Positions 17,195 to 26,344 of a stretch of DNA of 64,000 nucleotides are shown piece by piece. The stretch's first letter is position 1. Every line of letters starts with the position of its first letter. The translations under genes and the position numbers were made by a program. Source of the DNA: Sphingobacterium spiritivorum (GTDB lineage: Bacteria > Bacteroidota > Bacteroidia > Sphingobacteriales > Sphingobacteriaceae). The notes beneath the pieces are model-generated. The model had not been told where the DNA came from. It did not search any database and was given only the letters and a program-made list of their open reading frames with translations. The stretch spans positions 1,488,001 through 1,552,000 of the forward strand of contig NZ_CP068082.1 of the NCBI RefSeq assembly GCF_016724845.1, given 5' to 3'.

Positions 17195-17971
17195 ATGAAA
17201 AATAAATACAGCCTTATTCTCCTTTTATTTCTGTTTAATCTCTGTTCCCCTGTATTCGGACAGCAGCCTTTAAAGATTCTTTCCTACAACATTCACCACG
17301 GCAATCCGCCCAGCAAACCGGGTATTATCGATCTTGAAGCTATCGCAAAAGTGATCCGTACATCCGGAGCGGACGTAGTCGGACTACAGGAAATAGATGT
17401 AAATGTAGGCCGTTCGGAGCATGTTGATCAGGCTAAAAAACTGGCAGAATTAGCCGGAATGAAATATTACTTCTTTTCGAAAGGAATCGACCTGGAAAAA
17501 GGAGAATACGGAACGCTGATTCTCTCAAAATTCCCAATTACCAATACCGAACGACTTGAACTGCCTATGCCTGTCAAAAGTGAAATGCGAAGTCTGGGTA
17601 TTGCAAAAATCAAAATTCCTTCAGGCAAAGAAATTCTTTTTGCCAATACACATCTAGATTTAAAAGAAGAAAACAGAATCGCGCAGGCTAAATTTATAGT
17701 CAATCATTTTCAGGACACAAAACATCTCGTTGTCCTTGTAGGAGACCTTAATGCACAACCGCAATCGGAACCTATAAAAATTTTAGGAGATTTCTTTAAA
17801 CGTAGCGAAGTTCCTAACGGATTTACTATTCCGGAAGTGAATCCTAACCGAGAAATTGATTTTATCATGGTCAATAAAAGCAAAAATCCTAAATTCCAAA
17901 ACCACACGGTAATAGAAGAGTCTTACGCGTCTGATCACAGACCGGTATATGCTGAACTTGTGATTAAATAA
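17195..17971 (+). CDS. Secreted endonuclease/exonuclease/phosphatase (EEP) family hydrolase
   Basis: The protein has 258 residues with a signal peptide (hydrophobic run ending VFGQ). All four EEP motifs are present: SYNIHHG (metal-binding Asn32), LQEID (Glu66), GDLNAQ near 190, and SDHRPV at the C-terminus with catalytic His248. These enzymes cut phosphodiesters in DNA, phosphoinositides or sphingomyelin; the substrate cannot be assigned. Being exported, it may scavenge phosphate or act on lipids. It lies just after the recA terminator, before a repeat-rich intergenic region. Confidence 0.88.
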   Translation: MKNKYSLILLLFLFNLCSPVFGQQPLKILSYNIHHGNPPSKPGIIDLEAIAKVIRTSGADVVGLQEIDVNVGRSEHVDQAKKLAELAGMKYYFFSKGIDLEKGEYGTLILSKFPITNTERLELPMPVKSEMRSLGIAKIKIPSGKEILFANTHLDLKEENRIAQAKFIVNHFQDTKHLVVLVGDLNAQPQSEPIKILGDFFKRSEVPNGFTIPEVNPNREIDFIMVNKSKNPKFQNHTVIEESYASDHRPVYAELVIK

Positions 17972-18024
17972 ACATAATTTTATGTGATATGAAGCATGTC
18001 GGATATCAGATCCCGATAAAAGCT

Positions 18025-18109
18025 TTGGCCGGACTGTCCTTCTCTCCTTTTTAAGGAGAGATCCCGGTTTACCGGGAAAGAGGTTAAAGACTGATATGAC
18101 AAGCATATA
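18025..18109. repeat. Direct repeat copy A (about 85 bp)
   Basis: This copy matches 18297-18382 with about seven substitutions and a one-base indel (near 90% identity). It contains hairpins CTCTCCTT/AAGGAGAG and CCCGGT/ACCGGG. It lies 53 bp after the EEP hydrolase gene. Confidence 0.85.
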
Positions 18110-18133
18110 ATTATTGCTAGTTTACGACTATAC

Positions 18134-18260
18134 TGTTGGTGGAGACACCAACAGACGCAGTTAGTGCGTTGCCGGTATCCGCACCGGTAAGACTATAGAG
18201 ACCCATTTCTGGCGCAAGCGTCCGCTTGTGCCCGCTACTTTTATCGGTTCAGGCACAAGC
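18134..18260. repeat. Cluster of palindromic elements between the direct repeats
   Basis: Successive hairpins: TGTTGGTG-GAGA-CACCAACA (18134-18153, GNRA-type tetraloop), ACGCA/TGCGT (18155-18169), and GGCGCAAGCG/CGCTTGTGCC (18211-18232, one G-T pair). A further GGCACAAGC at 18252-18260 is an inverted copy of the last arm. The segment is richer in G+C than its surroundings and has no ORF. It looks like a REP- or MITE-like non-coding element. Confidence 0.65.
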
Positions 18261-18296
18261 AGTGCTGTGCTAATTCGTCAGAACAGTGACAACGGT

Positions 18297-18382
18297 TTGA
18301 CCGGACTGTTCTTCTCTCCTTTTTAAGGAGAGATCTCGGTTTGACCGGGAGAGAGGTTAAAGACTAATATGACAAGTATATA
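18297..18382. repeat. Direct repeat copy B (about 86 bp)
   Basis: Second copy of the element at 18025-18109, in the same orientation and 272 bp away. It keeps the CTCTCCTT/AAGGAGAG hairpin and the GAGGTTAAAGACT segment. Together the copies flank the palindromic cluster, like a duplicated unit or the ends of a small element. Confidence 0.85.
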
Positions 18383-18446
18383 CTTCTACTAATTAGTGCT
18401 ACCCTATATTTTAAAATAAAATCTAAAGCTCACGCTAAATAAATAA

Positions 18447-18480
18447 GAAGAGCTGGTAAAAATAAATTTACCAGCTCTTC
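18447..18480 (-). terminator. Rho-independent terminator of pruA
   Basis: A perfect 14-bp stem, GAAGAGCTGGTAAA with TTTACCAGCTCTTC, and a 6-nt loop. T-rich sequence follows on the minus strand. Confidence 0.8.
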
Positions 18481-18503
18481 TACTGAATTCAACTTCTTCT
18501 TTA

Positions 18504-20141
18504 TTATTCTCCTTTTTCCATGAAAGGATATCTGTAATCTGTATCCGGATTGAATGTTTCTTTGATCGTACGTGGAGAGACCCAACGTAACAAGTTAATC
18601 ATTGATCCTGCTTTATCATTCGTACCCGAACCTCTTGCACCACCAAATGGTTGTTGACCAACTACAGCTCCTGTACATTTATCATTGACATAAAAGTTAC
18701 CCGCAGCATTACGTAAAGCATGAGTAGCTTGTGTGATTGCATAACGATCCTGTGCAATTACTGATCCTGTAAGCGCATAGATGGATGTTTTATCTACTAA
18801 CTCTAAAGTTTCCTCCCACTTCGCATCTTCGTATACATAGACAGTCAATACCGGACCAAACAGTTCTTCAGATAATGTCTCGTAGTCAGGTGTATTTGCT
18901 ACGATAACTGTCGGATGGATAAAGTAGCCTTTTGACTTATCATATGTACCTCCAACTATGATTTCTGCATCAGCGGAATCTTTAGCACGGTCAATGTATT
19001 TAGCCAATTTATCAAATGATTTTTCATCAATAACGGCATTGATAAAGTTTGTAAAATCTTCTGTACCACCGATAGTAAATGATTGAATATCAGCAATCAT
19101 TGATTTCTTTAGTTCAGGCCACAATGATTTTGGAATATATACACGGGATACTGCCGAACATTTTTGTCCCTGATATTCAAAAGCTCCACGTACTATAGCT
19201 GTATTGGTCACTTTCAGATCTGCAGAAGGGTGTACCAGGATAAAATCTTTACCACCGGTCTCTCCTACGATACGAGGGTATGTTTTGTATAAGTGAATGT
19301 TTTCACCGATAGTTTTCCAGATATTCTGGAAAACCCCTGTAGAACCTGTAAAATGGATACCTGCAAAATCAGGATGTTTGAAGATAATATCTCCTGCATC
19401 CGGGCCGGAAACAAATACAAGATTAATAACTCCGTCCGGAAGACCTGCTTCTCTGAAGATCTCCATCAATACATTTGCCGAATAGATCTGTGTATTGGAA
19501 GGCTTCCATACAACCACATTTCCCATCATAGCAACACATGAAGGCAGGTTACCTGCAATAGCCGTAAAGTTGAATGGAGTCAAAGCAAATACGAATCCTT
19601 CCAGAGGACGCTGCTCAAGACGGTTCCATACTCCTTTTCCGGACACTGGAGGTTGCTGAGCATAGATCTCACTCATGTATTGTACATTGAAACGTAGAAA
19701 ATCCACAATCTCACATGCCGAATCAATCTCTGCCTGATACGGGTTTTTAGACTGACCCAGCATGGTAGCTGCATTCAGCTTATAGCGGTATTTACCTGCA
19801 ATCAGATCAGCAGCTTTTAAGAAAATAGCAGCACGATCTTCCCATGCCAGATTTTCCCAATCCTTTTTAGCAGCCAGAGCAGCATTGATGGCATCCGTAA
19901 CATGCGTCTTGGTACCTTCACTATATTGTCCTAATACATGCTGATGATCATGCGGAGGAGTGATATTGATCTTTTTATCCGTACGGATTTCTTTCCCTCC
20001 GATAAACATCGGGACATCTATTTGTTTTGAACGCGCTTCTTCAATAGCTGCTTTCAATAATTTACGCTCGTTACTTCCGACAGCGTAAGTATATACCGGT
20101 TCATTAACAGGAACAGGAACTTTGAAAAATCCTTTTAACAT
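18504..20141 (-). CDS. pruA: L-glutamate gamma-semialdehyde (P5C) dehydrogenase
   Basis: It oxidises the semialdehyde formed from proline (or from ornithine) to glutamate with NAD+. The 545-residue monofunctional enzyme has the long N-terminal segment seen in the human ALDH4A1-like branch. Catalytic residues are Glu294 (VGETGGKDF) and Cys328 (GQKCSAVSR). The cofactor-binding segment is ALTPFNFTAIAGN. No proline dehydrogenase lies next to it, so the first enzyme of proline breakdown is encoded elsewhere. It acts against proC at 46955, which makes proline from the same intermediate. Confidence 0.95.
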   Translation of the reverse strand: MLKGFFKVPVPVNEPVYTYAVGSNERKLLKAAIEEARSKQIDVPMFIGGKEIRTDKKINITPPHDHQHVLGQYSEGTKTHVTDAINAALAAKKDWENLAWEDRAAIFLKAADLIAGKYRYKLNAATMLGQSKNPYQAEIDSACEIVDFLRFNVQYMSEIYAQQPPVSGKGVWNRLEQRPLEGFVFALTPFNFTAIAGNLPSCVAMMGNVVVWKPSNTQIYSANVLMEIFREAGLPDGVINLVFVSGPDAGDIIFKHPDFAGIHFTGSTGVFQNIWKTIGENIHLYKTYPRIVGETGGKDFILVHPSADLKVTNTAIVRGAFEYQGQKCSAVSRVYIPKSLWPELKKSMIADIQSFTIGGTEDFTNFINAVIDEKSFDKLAKYIDRAKDSADAEIIVGGTYDKSKGYFIHPTVIVANTPDYETLSEELFGPVLTVYVYEDAKWEETLELVDKTSIYALTGSVIAQDRYAITQATHALRNAAGNFYVNDKCTGAVVGQQPFGGARGSGTNDKAGSMINLLRWVSPRTIKETFNPDTDYRYPFMEKGE

Positions 20142-20215
20142 AAGTATTTAATTTTATTCAGTAACACACTGATTTACACTATAAAATTACAGCAAAAACT
20201 ATGGACTGTCAACCT

Positions 20216-20884
20216 TTAAGGAGTATGCTTAAGGTTAGTGGAGAAAATGTGTTTAAACTTTTCCAATTTCGGTTTAATGACATACTGACAATAAGCTTCA
20301 TCTGGATTGTTTGTATAGTAATTCTGATGATAATCCTCTGCTTTATAAAACACTGTGAACGGTTCAACCTGTGTAACGATCGGTTTATCATAAAGCTTTT
20401 CATCGGTCATTTTTCGGATATAGTACCGCACTTTATCCAGCTGGATTTTATCATGTACAAATATCGCAGAGCGATATTGCTCTCCTACGTCATTTCCCTG
20501 ACGATTGAGCTGAGTTGGATCATGTGCCAGAAAAAACCCTTGTAAAAGCTGATCATAGGACACGATATGAGGATTATACACCACCTGTATCACTTCTGCA
20601 TGCCCTGTACCTCCCAATGACACCTGAGTATACGTCGGATCTTTAACGTGTCCTCCACTATAACCAGACACCACCTGTTCTACACCTTTTAATTCCTTAA
20701 ACTGTGCTTCAATACACCAGAAGCATCCTGCAGCAAAAGTAGCTGTATCGTGTTCGCTGTTTCGGGCTTGAGAAGGAAGGTACTCAAAAGATATTTTTTC
20801 AGCTTTAGGTGAATGACAACCGGCAAACAATGTGGCCAACAGTACAATCAGCAAAATATGTTTACTTACACATTTTATCTTCAT
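20216..20884 (-). CDS. msrA: Peptide methionine (S)-S-oxide reductase, lipoprotein form
   Basis: It repairs oxidised methionine in envelope proteins. A lipoprotein signal with LFAGC (Cys23) precedes the MsrA domain, which starts near residue 48 with the active motif GCFWC (catalytic Cys54). The glutamate-, tyrosine- and His-containing segments GGTGHAEVIQV and VGEQYRSAIF are present. No MsrB domain is fused. It lies downstream of sodA, and the intervening terminator suggests separate but related oxidative-stress units. Confidence 0.94.
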   Translation of the reverse strand: MKIKCVSKHILLIVLLATLFAGCHSPKAEKISFEYLPSQARNSEHDTATFAAGCFWCIEAQFKELKGVEQVVSGYSGGHVKDPTYTQVSLGGTGHAEVIQVVYNPHIVSYDQLLQGFFLAHDPTQLNRQGNDVGEQYRSAIFVHDKIQLDKVRYYIRKMTDEKLYDKPIVTQVEPFTVFYKAEDYHQNYYTNNPDEAYCQYVIKPKLEKFKHIFSTNLKHTP

Positions 20885-20901
20885 AGCAATAAATTAAGTA
20901 T

Positions 20902-20932
20902 AAAAAAAGCGATGGAGGATATCCATCGCTTT
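20902..20932 (-). terminator. Rho-independent terminator of sodA
   Basis: AAAGCGATGGA (20906-20916) pairs with TCCATCGCTTT (20922-20932); seven T follow on the minus strand. Confidence 0.85.
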
Positions 20933-20955
20933 ACTTTAGTCGCTGTTCAGCGAAA

Positions 20956-21567
20956 TTATTTTTTAGCTGCTGCGTATCTTTCAGCGACAGCATCCCAGTT
21001 AATCACATTGAAAATTGCTTCCAGATAGGCCGGGCGTTTGTTTTGATATTTTAAGTAGTAAGCATGTTCCCACACATCTATACCCAATACCGGAGTTCCT
21101 TTTACTTCAGCAACATCCATTAAAGGGTTATCCTGATTAGGTGTAGAAGTAACTGCTAATTTGCCATCAGCACCTACGATCAACCATGACCAACCGGAAC
21201 CGAAACGTCCTGCACCTGCTTCCTGAAGTTTTTTCTTTAATTCGTCAAATGAACCAAATGTTTCATCGATAGCAGCTGCAAGCTCACCTGTAGGCTGACC
21301 ACCCGCATTTGCACCTAACACGCTCCAGAAAAGACCGTGATTAAAGTGACCTCCACCATTGTTACGCACTGCAGGGCTATATTTAGAAACATTTTTTACA
21401 ATTTCTTCTAGTGATAAATTCTCAGCATCTGTTCCTGCAATAGCTTTGTTCAAATTGTCAACATACGCCTGATGGTGTCTGTCATGGTGAATTTCCATGG
21501 TTTCTTTGTCAATATGTGGTTCTAATGCGTCCGATGCGTATGGTAACGCTTCTAATTGAAATGCCAT
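20956..21567 (-). CDS. sodA: Superoxide dismutase, Mn-type
   Basis: It converts superoxide to oxygen and peroxide in the cytoplasm. The 203 residues carry metal ligands His27, His77, Asp164 and His168 ([13 protein letters not shown]). Second-sphere residues Gly73 in NNGGGHFNH and Gln145 in NQDNPLM are those of Mn enzymes, though Bacteroidota members are often able to use iron too. There is no signal peptide. A 14-bp palindrome sits on its promoter. Confidence 0.94.
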   Translation of the reverse strand: MAFQLEALPYASDALEPHIDKETMEIHHDRHHQAYVDNLNKAIAGTDAENLSLEEIVKNVSKYSPAVRNNGGGHFNHGLFWSVLGANAGGQPTGELAAAIDETFGSFDELKKKLQEAGAGRFGSGWSWLIVGADGKLAVTSTPNQDNPLMDVAEVKGTPVLGIDVWEHAYYLKYQNKRPAYLEAIFNVINWDAVAERYAAAKK

Positions 21568-21603
21568 AATATTTATAAATTTAATAGTTTAATACTTTAC
21601 TTG

Positions 21604-21620
21604 ATTTGTATACAAATATA
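21604..21620 (-). promoter_or_regulatory. sodA promoter with an overlapping palindrome
   Basis: TATATTTG on the minus strand (21620-21613) matches the -7 consensus. It overlaps the perfect palindrome ATTTGTATACAAAT (21604-21617), which would cover the start region and is a candidate operator. No -33 element is obvious. Confidence 0.45.
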
Positions 21621-21671
21621 ACGTTTAGATTGAGGATATGTTTTGATTACTGACAAGAAATGAGATTTGTC

Positions 21672-22136
21672 CTATCTTTTCTGACGAAAAAATGATGTAA
21701 TCAATTCTGCACATTCTTCCTGCAATACTCCGGATATGATTTCCGTCTTTGGATGGAATAATTTACCATATCTGGAAGCGCCTCTTTTTTCATCCGGAGC
21801 TCCGTACACGATTCGCGATACCTGCGTCCAGTAGGATGCACCGGCACACATCACACAGGGTTCTACAGTGACATACAAGGTGCAATCTTTCAGATACTTG
21901 CCGCCCAGATAACTGGATGCTGCTGTGAAAGCCTGCATTTCGGCATGCGCGGTCACATCATTAAGACGTTCTGTCAGATTATATCCCTTCCCAATAATTT
22001 TCCCCTGACTTACAATGACAGCACCTATCGGGACTTCGTCTTCTTCATACGCTTTCTTTGCCAGAGTCAAAGCAGCCTTCATATAAAACTCATCAGGATC
22101 TATGTTGCTACCTTCTTCAAAATTAATATATCTCAT
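21672..22136 (-). CDS. tadA: tRNA adenosine(34) deaminase
   Basis: It converts A34 to inosine in tRNA-Arg(ACG). I take the ATG at 22136 (154 aa), 10 nt after the csaA stop; an upstream in-frame start at 22184 would run into csaA and add residues unlike the family. The zinc site is H64-A-E66 (TAHAEMQAF) plus PCVMC (Cys94, Cys97), with catalytic Glu66. It could be a nucleoside deaminase of the same fold, but the length and the FFRQK-type C-terminus favour TadA. It is last in a three-gene unit with csaA and a CsbD-like gene. Confidence 0.87.
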   Translation of the reverse strand: MRYINFEEGSNIDPDEFYMKAALTLAKKAYEEDEVPIGAVIVSQGKIIGKGYNLTERLNDVTAHAEMQAFTAASSYLGGKYLKDCTLYVTVEPCVMCAGASYWTQVSRIVYGAPDEKRGASRYGKLFHPKTEIISGVLQEECAELITSFFRQKR

Positions 22137-22146
22137 ATCTGATTTA

Positions 22147-22485
22147 CTAACACAACCTCGATCCGTTAGGCAACGGACGCTCAACAGCAGTCAATACTAT
22201 ATCTCCATTCTCATCTGCAAATCCTGTTACGAGACACTCCGACATAAAATTAGCGATTTGCTTCTTCGGAAAATTGATCACTGCCACGACTTGTCTGCCG
22301 ATCAGACTCTCTTTCGTGTAATGTACTGTAATCTGTGCACTGGACTTGCGAATACCGATCTCTTCACCAAAATCTACGACCAACTGATAAGCAGGTTTTT
22401 TGGCTTTCGGAAAATCCACAGCTTCGAGAATTGTCCCCACTCTTAAATCAACTTTCTCAAAGTCTGCCCAACTAATCTCCTCCAT
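22147..22485 (-). CDS. csaA: CsaA-type tRNA-binding/chaperone protein
   Basis: The 112-residue protein is a single EMAP-like OB-fold tRNA-binding domain, with the family features FEKVDLRVGTILEAVDFPKA near the start, a VINFPKKQI loop and the C-terminal PNGSRL. In Bacillus, CsaA is a homodimer that helps protein export; the fold is that of the C-terminal domain of MetG. It lies 2 nt after the CsbD-like gene and 10 nt before tadA, so these are co-transcribed. Confidence 0.9.
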   Translation of the reverse strand: MEEISWADFEKVDLRVGTILEAVDFPKAKKPAYQLVVDFGEEIGIRKSSAQITVHYTKESLIGRQVVAVINFPKKQIANFMSECLVTGFADENGDIVLTAVERPLPNGSRLC

Positions 22486-22487
22486 AC

Positions 22488-22703
22488 CTACAAACGATTA
22501 CTCGTTAAGTCCTCCAGCTCTTTTCCCAATGTAAACAGTATATAATCCGTATTACGACGGATACGCTTCGCCAGTCGCTGTACCAACTCCTCCTCCTGTC
22601 CTTCTCTGTACAGAAGATCTTCCTGCGTCAAACTATTATATTTTCTTTTTAACTTTACCTTTAGGATTTCCCAATCGGAATCGCTTATTTTGATAGTTGC
22701 CAT
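22488..22703 (-). CDS. CsbD-like stress protein
   Basis: The 71-residue protein shows the CsbD pattern: W followed by LKVKLKRKYNSLTQEDLLY and then EGQEEELVQRLAKR, a short helical bundle with alternating charge. CsbD proteins rise under general stress in Bacillus and other bacteria, and their molecular role is unknown. It is the first gene of the unit with csaA and tadA. The C-terminal part (NTDYILFTLGKELEDLTS) differs from the common consensus. Confidence 0.7.
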   Translation of the reverse strand: MATIKISDSDWEILKVKLKRKYNSLTQEDLLYREGQEEELVQRLAKRIRRNTDYILFTLGKELEDLTSNRL

Positions 22704-22774
22704 TTTTGGTTTAAAATTTGTACGTAGATTGAAAAGTAATAAAAATTAAAATTATAACAAAAAATACATTTTTT

Positions 22775-23362
22775 ATGAAAAAGTTTATACTCAGTTTAGT
22801 TGCCTCTATGATGTTAGTCGTTTCAGCAAATGCTCAGCTGATCCCAAGTTTAAAATTCGGGGTTAAGGGAGCACTGAATTTCTCCAGTCTGAAATCTGAA
22901 GGCAAATGGCTTAATTCGGATACAAAAACAGGTTATCAGGCAGGTTTGTGGGCCAGAGTTGGTGCTGCAGGATTTCATGTTCAGCCGGAGGCTTATTTCA
23001 CCGGAAAGAAAATAAAAGGTGAATATCAGACCGAAAACGGATCCACAGAAAACGGAACTTTTGATCTGACGACAATTGATGTCCCTGTATTGTTAGGTAC
23101 ACGTGTCGGATTAGGCCCTATCGGTGTAAGATTTCAGGCAGGTCCGGTATTTGCATTCAAAGTAAGTGAAGGCGGATCATTGAGTAAATACACCGACTTT
23201 GCGAATTACAAAAAAGCATCAACAGGTATTATCGGTGGTATAGGTGCTGACATAAGCAAGTTCACTGTAGACCTTCGTTACGAACATGGATTGTCCAGTC
23301 TTAGTGACAACAAAGACAAGATCAAAATGTGGTCAATTGGTGTAGGATACAATTTCTTGTAG
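22775..23362 (+). CDS. Outer-membrane beta-barrel protein (porin family)
   Basis: The 195-residue protein has a signal peptide ending SANAQ and then alternating strands such as LKFGVKGALNFSSL and IDVPVLLGTRVGLGPIGVRFQAGP, ending in an aromatic-flanked strand (WSIGVGYNFL). This is the outer membrane protein beta-barrel (PF13568) type, probably eight strands. Ligand and role are unknown. It is divergent from the csbD-like operon and followed by its own terminator. Confidence 0.85.
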   Translation: MKKFILSLVASMMLVVSANAQLIPSLKFGVKGALNFSSLKSEGKWLNSDTKTGYQAGLWARVGAAGFHVQPEAYFTGKKIKGEYQTENGSTENGTFDLTTIDVPVLLGTRVGLGPIGVRFQAGPVFAFKVSEGGSLSKYTDFANYKKASTGIIGGIGADISKFTVDLRYEHGLSSLSDNKDKIKMWSIGVGYNFL

Positions 23363-23401
23363 AAAAAACACTGGTCACAAGACCTCAAAAACGATAATAA
23401 G

Positions 23402-23425
23402 AGCCCGGTTTACCGGGCTTTTGTC
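23402..23425 (+). terminator. Rho-independent terminator
   Basis: AGCCCGG-TTTA-CCGGGCT followed by TTTTG. It ends the barrel protein gene ahead of sdhC. Confidence 0.8.
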
Positions 23426-23497
23426 GTCCACAAACTTAGAACAATTCTAAATTAGTACTTTTTACGGTCTTGCTTACATTTTTATGACGCAAATAGA

Positions 23498-23505
23498 TAG
23501 TTTTG
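23498..23505 (+). promoter_or_regulatory. -7 promoter element of sdhCAB
   Basis: TAGTTTTG matches TAnnTTTG and lies 25 nt before the sdhC ATG. The nearest TTG is 25 nt upstream, a little outside the usual spacing. Confidence 0.45.
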
Positions 23506-23530
23506 CGTATTAAATTAAAATACAAGGACA

Positions 23531-24304
23531 ATGAGTAAATCAAAGCCAGTTTTAAGTTCTTCGTTGGGGAAGAAACTGATCATGAGCTTAACAGGACTTT
23601 TCCTATGTACGTTTTTGATCGTCCATTTGATAGGAAACCTACAACTGTTTAAGAGTGATGAAGGTCTTGCGTTTAACCAATACGCATACACCATGACCCA
23701 TTTTGCACCTATTAAAGTAGTTTCTTATTTACTTTATGCTTCTATTATTATCCATGCTATTTATGCATTGGTATTGACGTTGAAAAATAAGGCAGCGCGC
23801 CCGATTGGGTACGCAAAGTACGACGGAGCAGCTAACAGTGCGTGGAATTCCAGAAACATGGGAATTTTAGGAACAGTATTATTGGTATTTATCGCTACGC
23901 ACATGGCAAACTTTTGGTGGAAATATCACAATGATCAGACTCCTTATATAGAATACAAAACAGATCTGGCCACCAATGTGACCACCTCCAAAGAATTAAG
24001 CCAGTCTGAATTCACTGATTTCCGTATAGAAGTCAAAGATGGTGTACAGACGATACAAGCACGCGACCTGTACAAACAGGTAGATTATGCTTTCCAAAAC
24101 GTATGGTTAGTATTATTATATGTAGTAGCAATGGCAGCATTATCTTTTCACCTGATACATGGTTTTCAATCGGCTTTTCAGACCGTTGGATTCAATCACA
24201 GAAAATATATTCCAATTGTTAGATTTTTAGGTATCTGGGTATTCGGTGTACTTATCCCTATTGGATTTGCAGCCATGCCTTTATATTTTTTCTTTGCTAA
24301 ATAA
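23531..24304 (+). CDS. sdhC: Succinate dehydrogenase cytochrome b subunit
   Basis: The 257-residue protein is the single-polypeptide diheme (b558-type) membrane anchor, as in Bacillus SdhC and Wolinella FrdC. Five hydrophobic helices carry histidines suited to heme ligation (IVHLIGNLQLF, SIIIHAIYALVL, ATHMANFWWKYH, LSFHLIHGFQSAF). The N-terminal segment SSLGKKLIMSLTGLFL is typical. No sdhD is needed. It is the first gene of sdhCAB. Confidence 0.94.
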   Translation: MSKSKPVLSSSLGKKLIMSLTGLFLCTFLIVHLIGNLQLFKSDEGLAFNQYAYTMTHFAPIKVVSYLLYASIIIHAIYALVLTLKNKAARPIGYAKYDGAANSAWNSRNMGILGTVLLVFIATHMANFWWKYHNDQTPYIEYKTDLATNVTTSKELSQSEFTDFRIEVKDGVQTIQARDLYKQVDYAFQNVWLVLLYVVAMAALSFHLIHGFQSAFQTVGFNHRKYIPIVRFLGIWVFGVLIPIGFAAMPLYFFFAK

Positions 24305-24359
24305 ACTATTTTAAGATAAGAGCGAAAGCAAACATCTATCAAAATAAAATAATAGAGAT

Positions 24360-26291
24360 ATGTTAGATTCAAAAGTACCAGCGGGTCCTTTAGCCCAAAA
24401 ATGGTCAAATCATAAATTCAATCTTAAGTTAGTTAACCCTGCTAACAAACGTAAATTCACGATTATCGTTGTTGGTACAGGTTTAGCGGGAGCTTCTGCT
24501 GCTGCTTCATTAGCTGAGTTGGGATATAACGTAAAAGCATTCTGCTATCAGGATTCTCCACGCCGTGCACACTCTATCGCAGCACAGGGAGGTATCAACG
24601 CAGCAAAAAATTATCAAAACGACGGTGACTCTGTATACCGTCTATTCTACGATACAATCAAAGGTGGTGACTACCGTGCACGTGAGGCAAACGTATACCG
24701 CCTGGCTGAAGTATCGGTAAATATTATTGACCAATGTGTAGCTCAGGGAGTTCCTTTTGCCCGCGAATACGGAGGCTTGTTAGACAACCGTTCATTTGGT
24801 GGTGCACAGGTATCCCGTACTTTCTATGCACGTGGCCAGACCGGACAACAATTATTATTAGGCGCTTATTCTGCATTAAACCGTCAGATCAAAAAGGGCA
24901 AAGTTGAAATGTTCAACCGTCATGAGATGCTTGATGTAGTAAAAGTGGATGGTCATGCTAAAGGTATTATCACGCGTGATCTGGTAACAGGAGCTATTGA
25001 GTCTCACGCAGGACACGCTGTATTATTGTGTACAGGAGGTTACGGTAACGTATTCTTCTTGTCTACAAATGCTATGGGATGTAATGTAACTGCAGCATGG
25101 AGAGCACACAAGCGTGGTGCATACTTCGCTAACCCTTGTTACACACAGATTCACCCAACATGTATTCCTGTAACAGGAGATCATCAGTCTAAACTGACAT
25201 TAATGTCGGAGTCACTGCGTAATGATGGTCGTGTATGGGTACCTAAAACTCAGGAATTATCGGCTAAACTTCGTAACGGAGAATTAAAAGCAGCTGACAT
25301 CAAAGAAGACGACAGAGATTACTTCCTGGAAAGAAAATACCCTTCATTTGGTAACCTTGTTCCTCGTGACGTTGCATCCCGTAATGCTAAAGAAGCGGTA
25401 GATGATGGTCGTGGTGTTGGTAAATCCGGAGTAGCTGTATTCCTTGACTTTGCGGATGCAATCAAACGTCTTGGTGAAGATACAGTACGTGCAAAATATG
25501 GTAACTTATTTGACATGTACTATCAGATCACTGATGAGAATCCATATAAACAACCAATGCGTATCTACCCTGCAGTTCACTATACGATGGGTGGTGTATG
25601 GGTTGATTATAACCTGATGACGACTATCCCTGGATTGTACGCATTAGGAGAATGTAATTTCTCTGATCACGGAGCAAACAGATTAGGAGCATCTGCATTA
25701 ATGCAGGGTCTTGCTGATGGTTACTTCGTAATTCCTTATACTGTGGGTGATTACCTTTCAGGATTAGGTTTTGCACCGGTAGACGACAAGCGTCCGGAAT
25801 TTGAGCAAGCCAGACAAGAGGTAGAAGCTAAAACCAAACAGTTGCTTTCACTGAAAGGAACAAAGACTGTAGATGATATCCACAAAGAACTGGGTAAAAT
25901 CATGTGGGAATACTGTGGTATGGCTCGTACAGCAGAAGGACTGACAAAAGCAAAAGGTTTGATCCAGGAACTTAAAAAAGAATTCTGGTCTAATGTCACT
26001 GTATTAGGAGAGAACGAAGAGCTTAATCTGTCCTTAGAAAAAGCCGGCCGTGTTGCTGACTTTATAGAATTAGGTGAATTGATGGTAGACGATGCTTTCA
26101 ACCGCTCAGAATCATGTGGAGGTCACTTCCGTCTGGAAAGTCAGACTGAAGAAGGTGAAGCGAAACGTAATGATGAAGAATTCACGTATGTTTCTGCCTG
26201 GGAATTCAAAGGCGAAAACCAACCAGAGGTTCTTCACAAAGAAGAGTTAATTTTCGAAAATGTTAAATTAACACAAAGAAGTTATAAATAG
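24360..26291 (+). CDS. sdhA: Succinate dehydrogenase flavoprotein subunit
   Basis: It oxidises succinate to fumarate with covalently bound FAD. The 643 residues include the FAD-binding [19 protein letters not shown], the flavin-attachment histidine in [17 protein letters not shown], and the substrate-site segment [13 protein letters not shown] with [19 protein letters not shown]. Length and motifs follow the Bacillus/Wolinella-type enzyme rather than E. coli SdhA. It sits 55 nt after sdhC. A strong hairpin lies between it and sdhB. Confidence 0.97.
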   Translation: MLDSKVPAGPLAQKWSNHKFNLKLVNPANKRKFTIIVVGTGLAGASAAASLAELGYNVKAFCYQDSPRRAHSIAAQGGINAAKNYQNDGDSVYRLFYDTIKGGDYRAREANVYRLAEVSVNIIDQCVAQGVPFAREYGGLLDNRSFGGAQVSRTFYARGQTGQQLLLGAYSALNRQIKKGKVEMFNRHEMLDVVKVDGHAKGIITRDLVTGAIESHAGHAVLLCTGGYGNVFFLSTNAMGCNVTAAWRAHKRGAYFANPCYTQIHPTCIPVTGDHQSKLTLMSESLRNDGRVWVPKTQELSAKLRNGELKAADIKEDDRDYFLERKYPSFGNLVPRDVASRNAKEAVDDGRGVGKSGVAVFLDFADAIKRLGEDTVRAKYGNLFDMYYQITDENPYKQPMRIYPAVHYTMGGVWVDYNLMTTIPGLYALGECNFSDHGANRLGASALMQGLADGYFVIPYTVGDYLSGLGFAPVDDKRPEFEQARQEVEAKTKQLLSLKGTKTVDDIHKELGKIMWEYCGMARTAEGLTKAKGLIQELKKEFWSNVTVLGENEELNLSLEKAGRVADFIELGELMVDDAFNRSESCGGHFRLESQTEEGEAKRNDEEFTYVSAWEFKGENQPEVLHKEELIFENVKLTQRSYK

Positions 26292-26296
26292 TAGAT

Positions 26297-26323
26297 ATAG
26301 CGGACGGCACCGCCGTTCGCTAT
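26297..26323 (+). other. Intercistronic hairpin between sdhA and sdhB
   Basis: A 12-bp stem, ATAGCGGACGGC with GCCGTTCGCTAT (one G-T pair) and a 3-nt loop, begins 6 nt after the sdhA stop. No T-run follows, so it is more likely an mRNA-stabilising or processing element than a terminator. Confidence 0.6.
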
Positions 26324-26344
26324 TCATTACTTAAAAATATTGTC

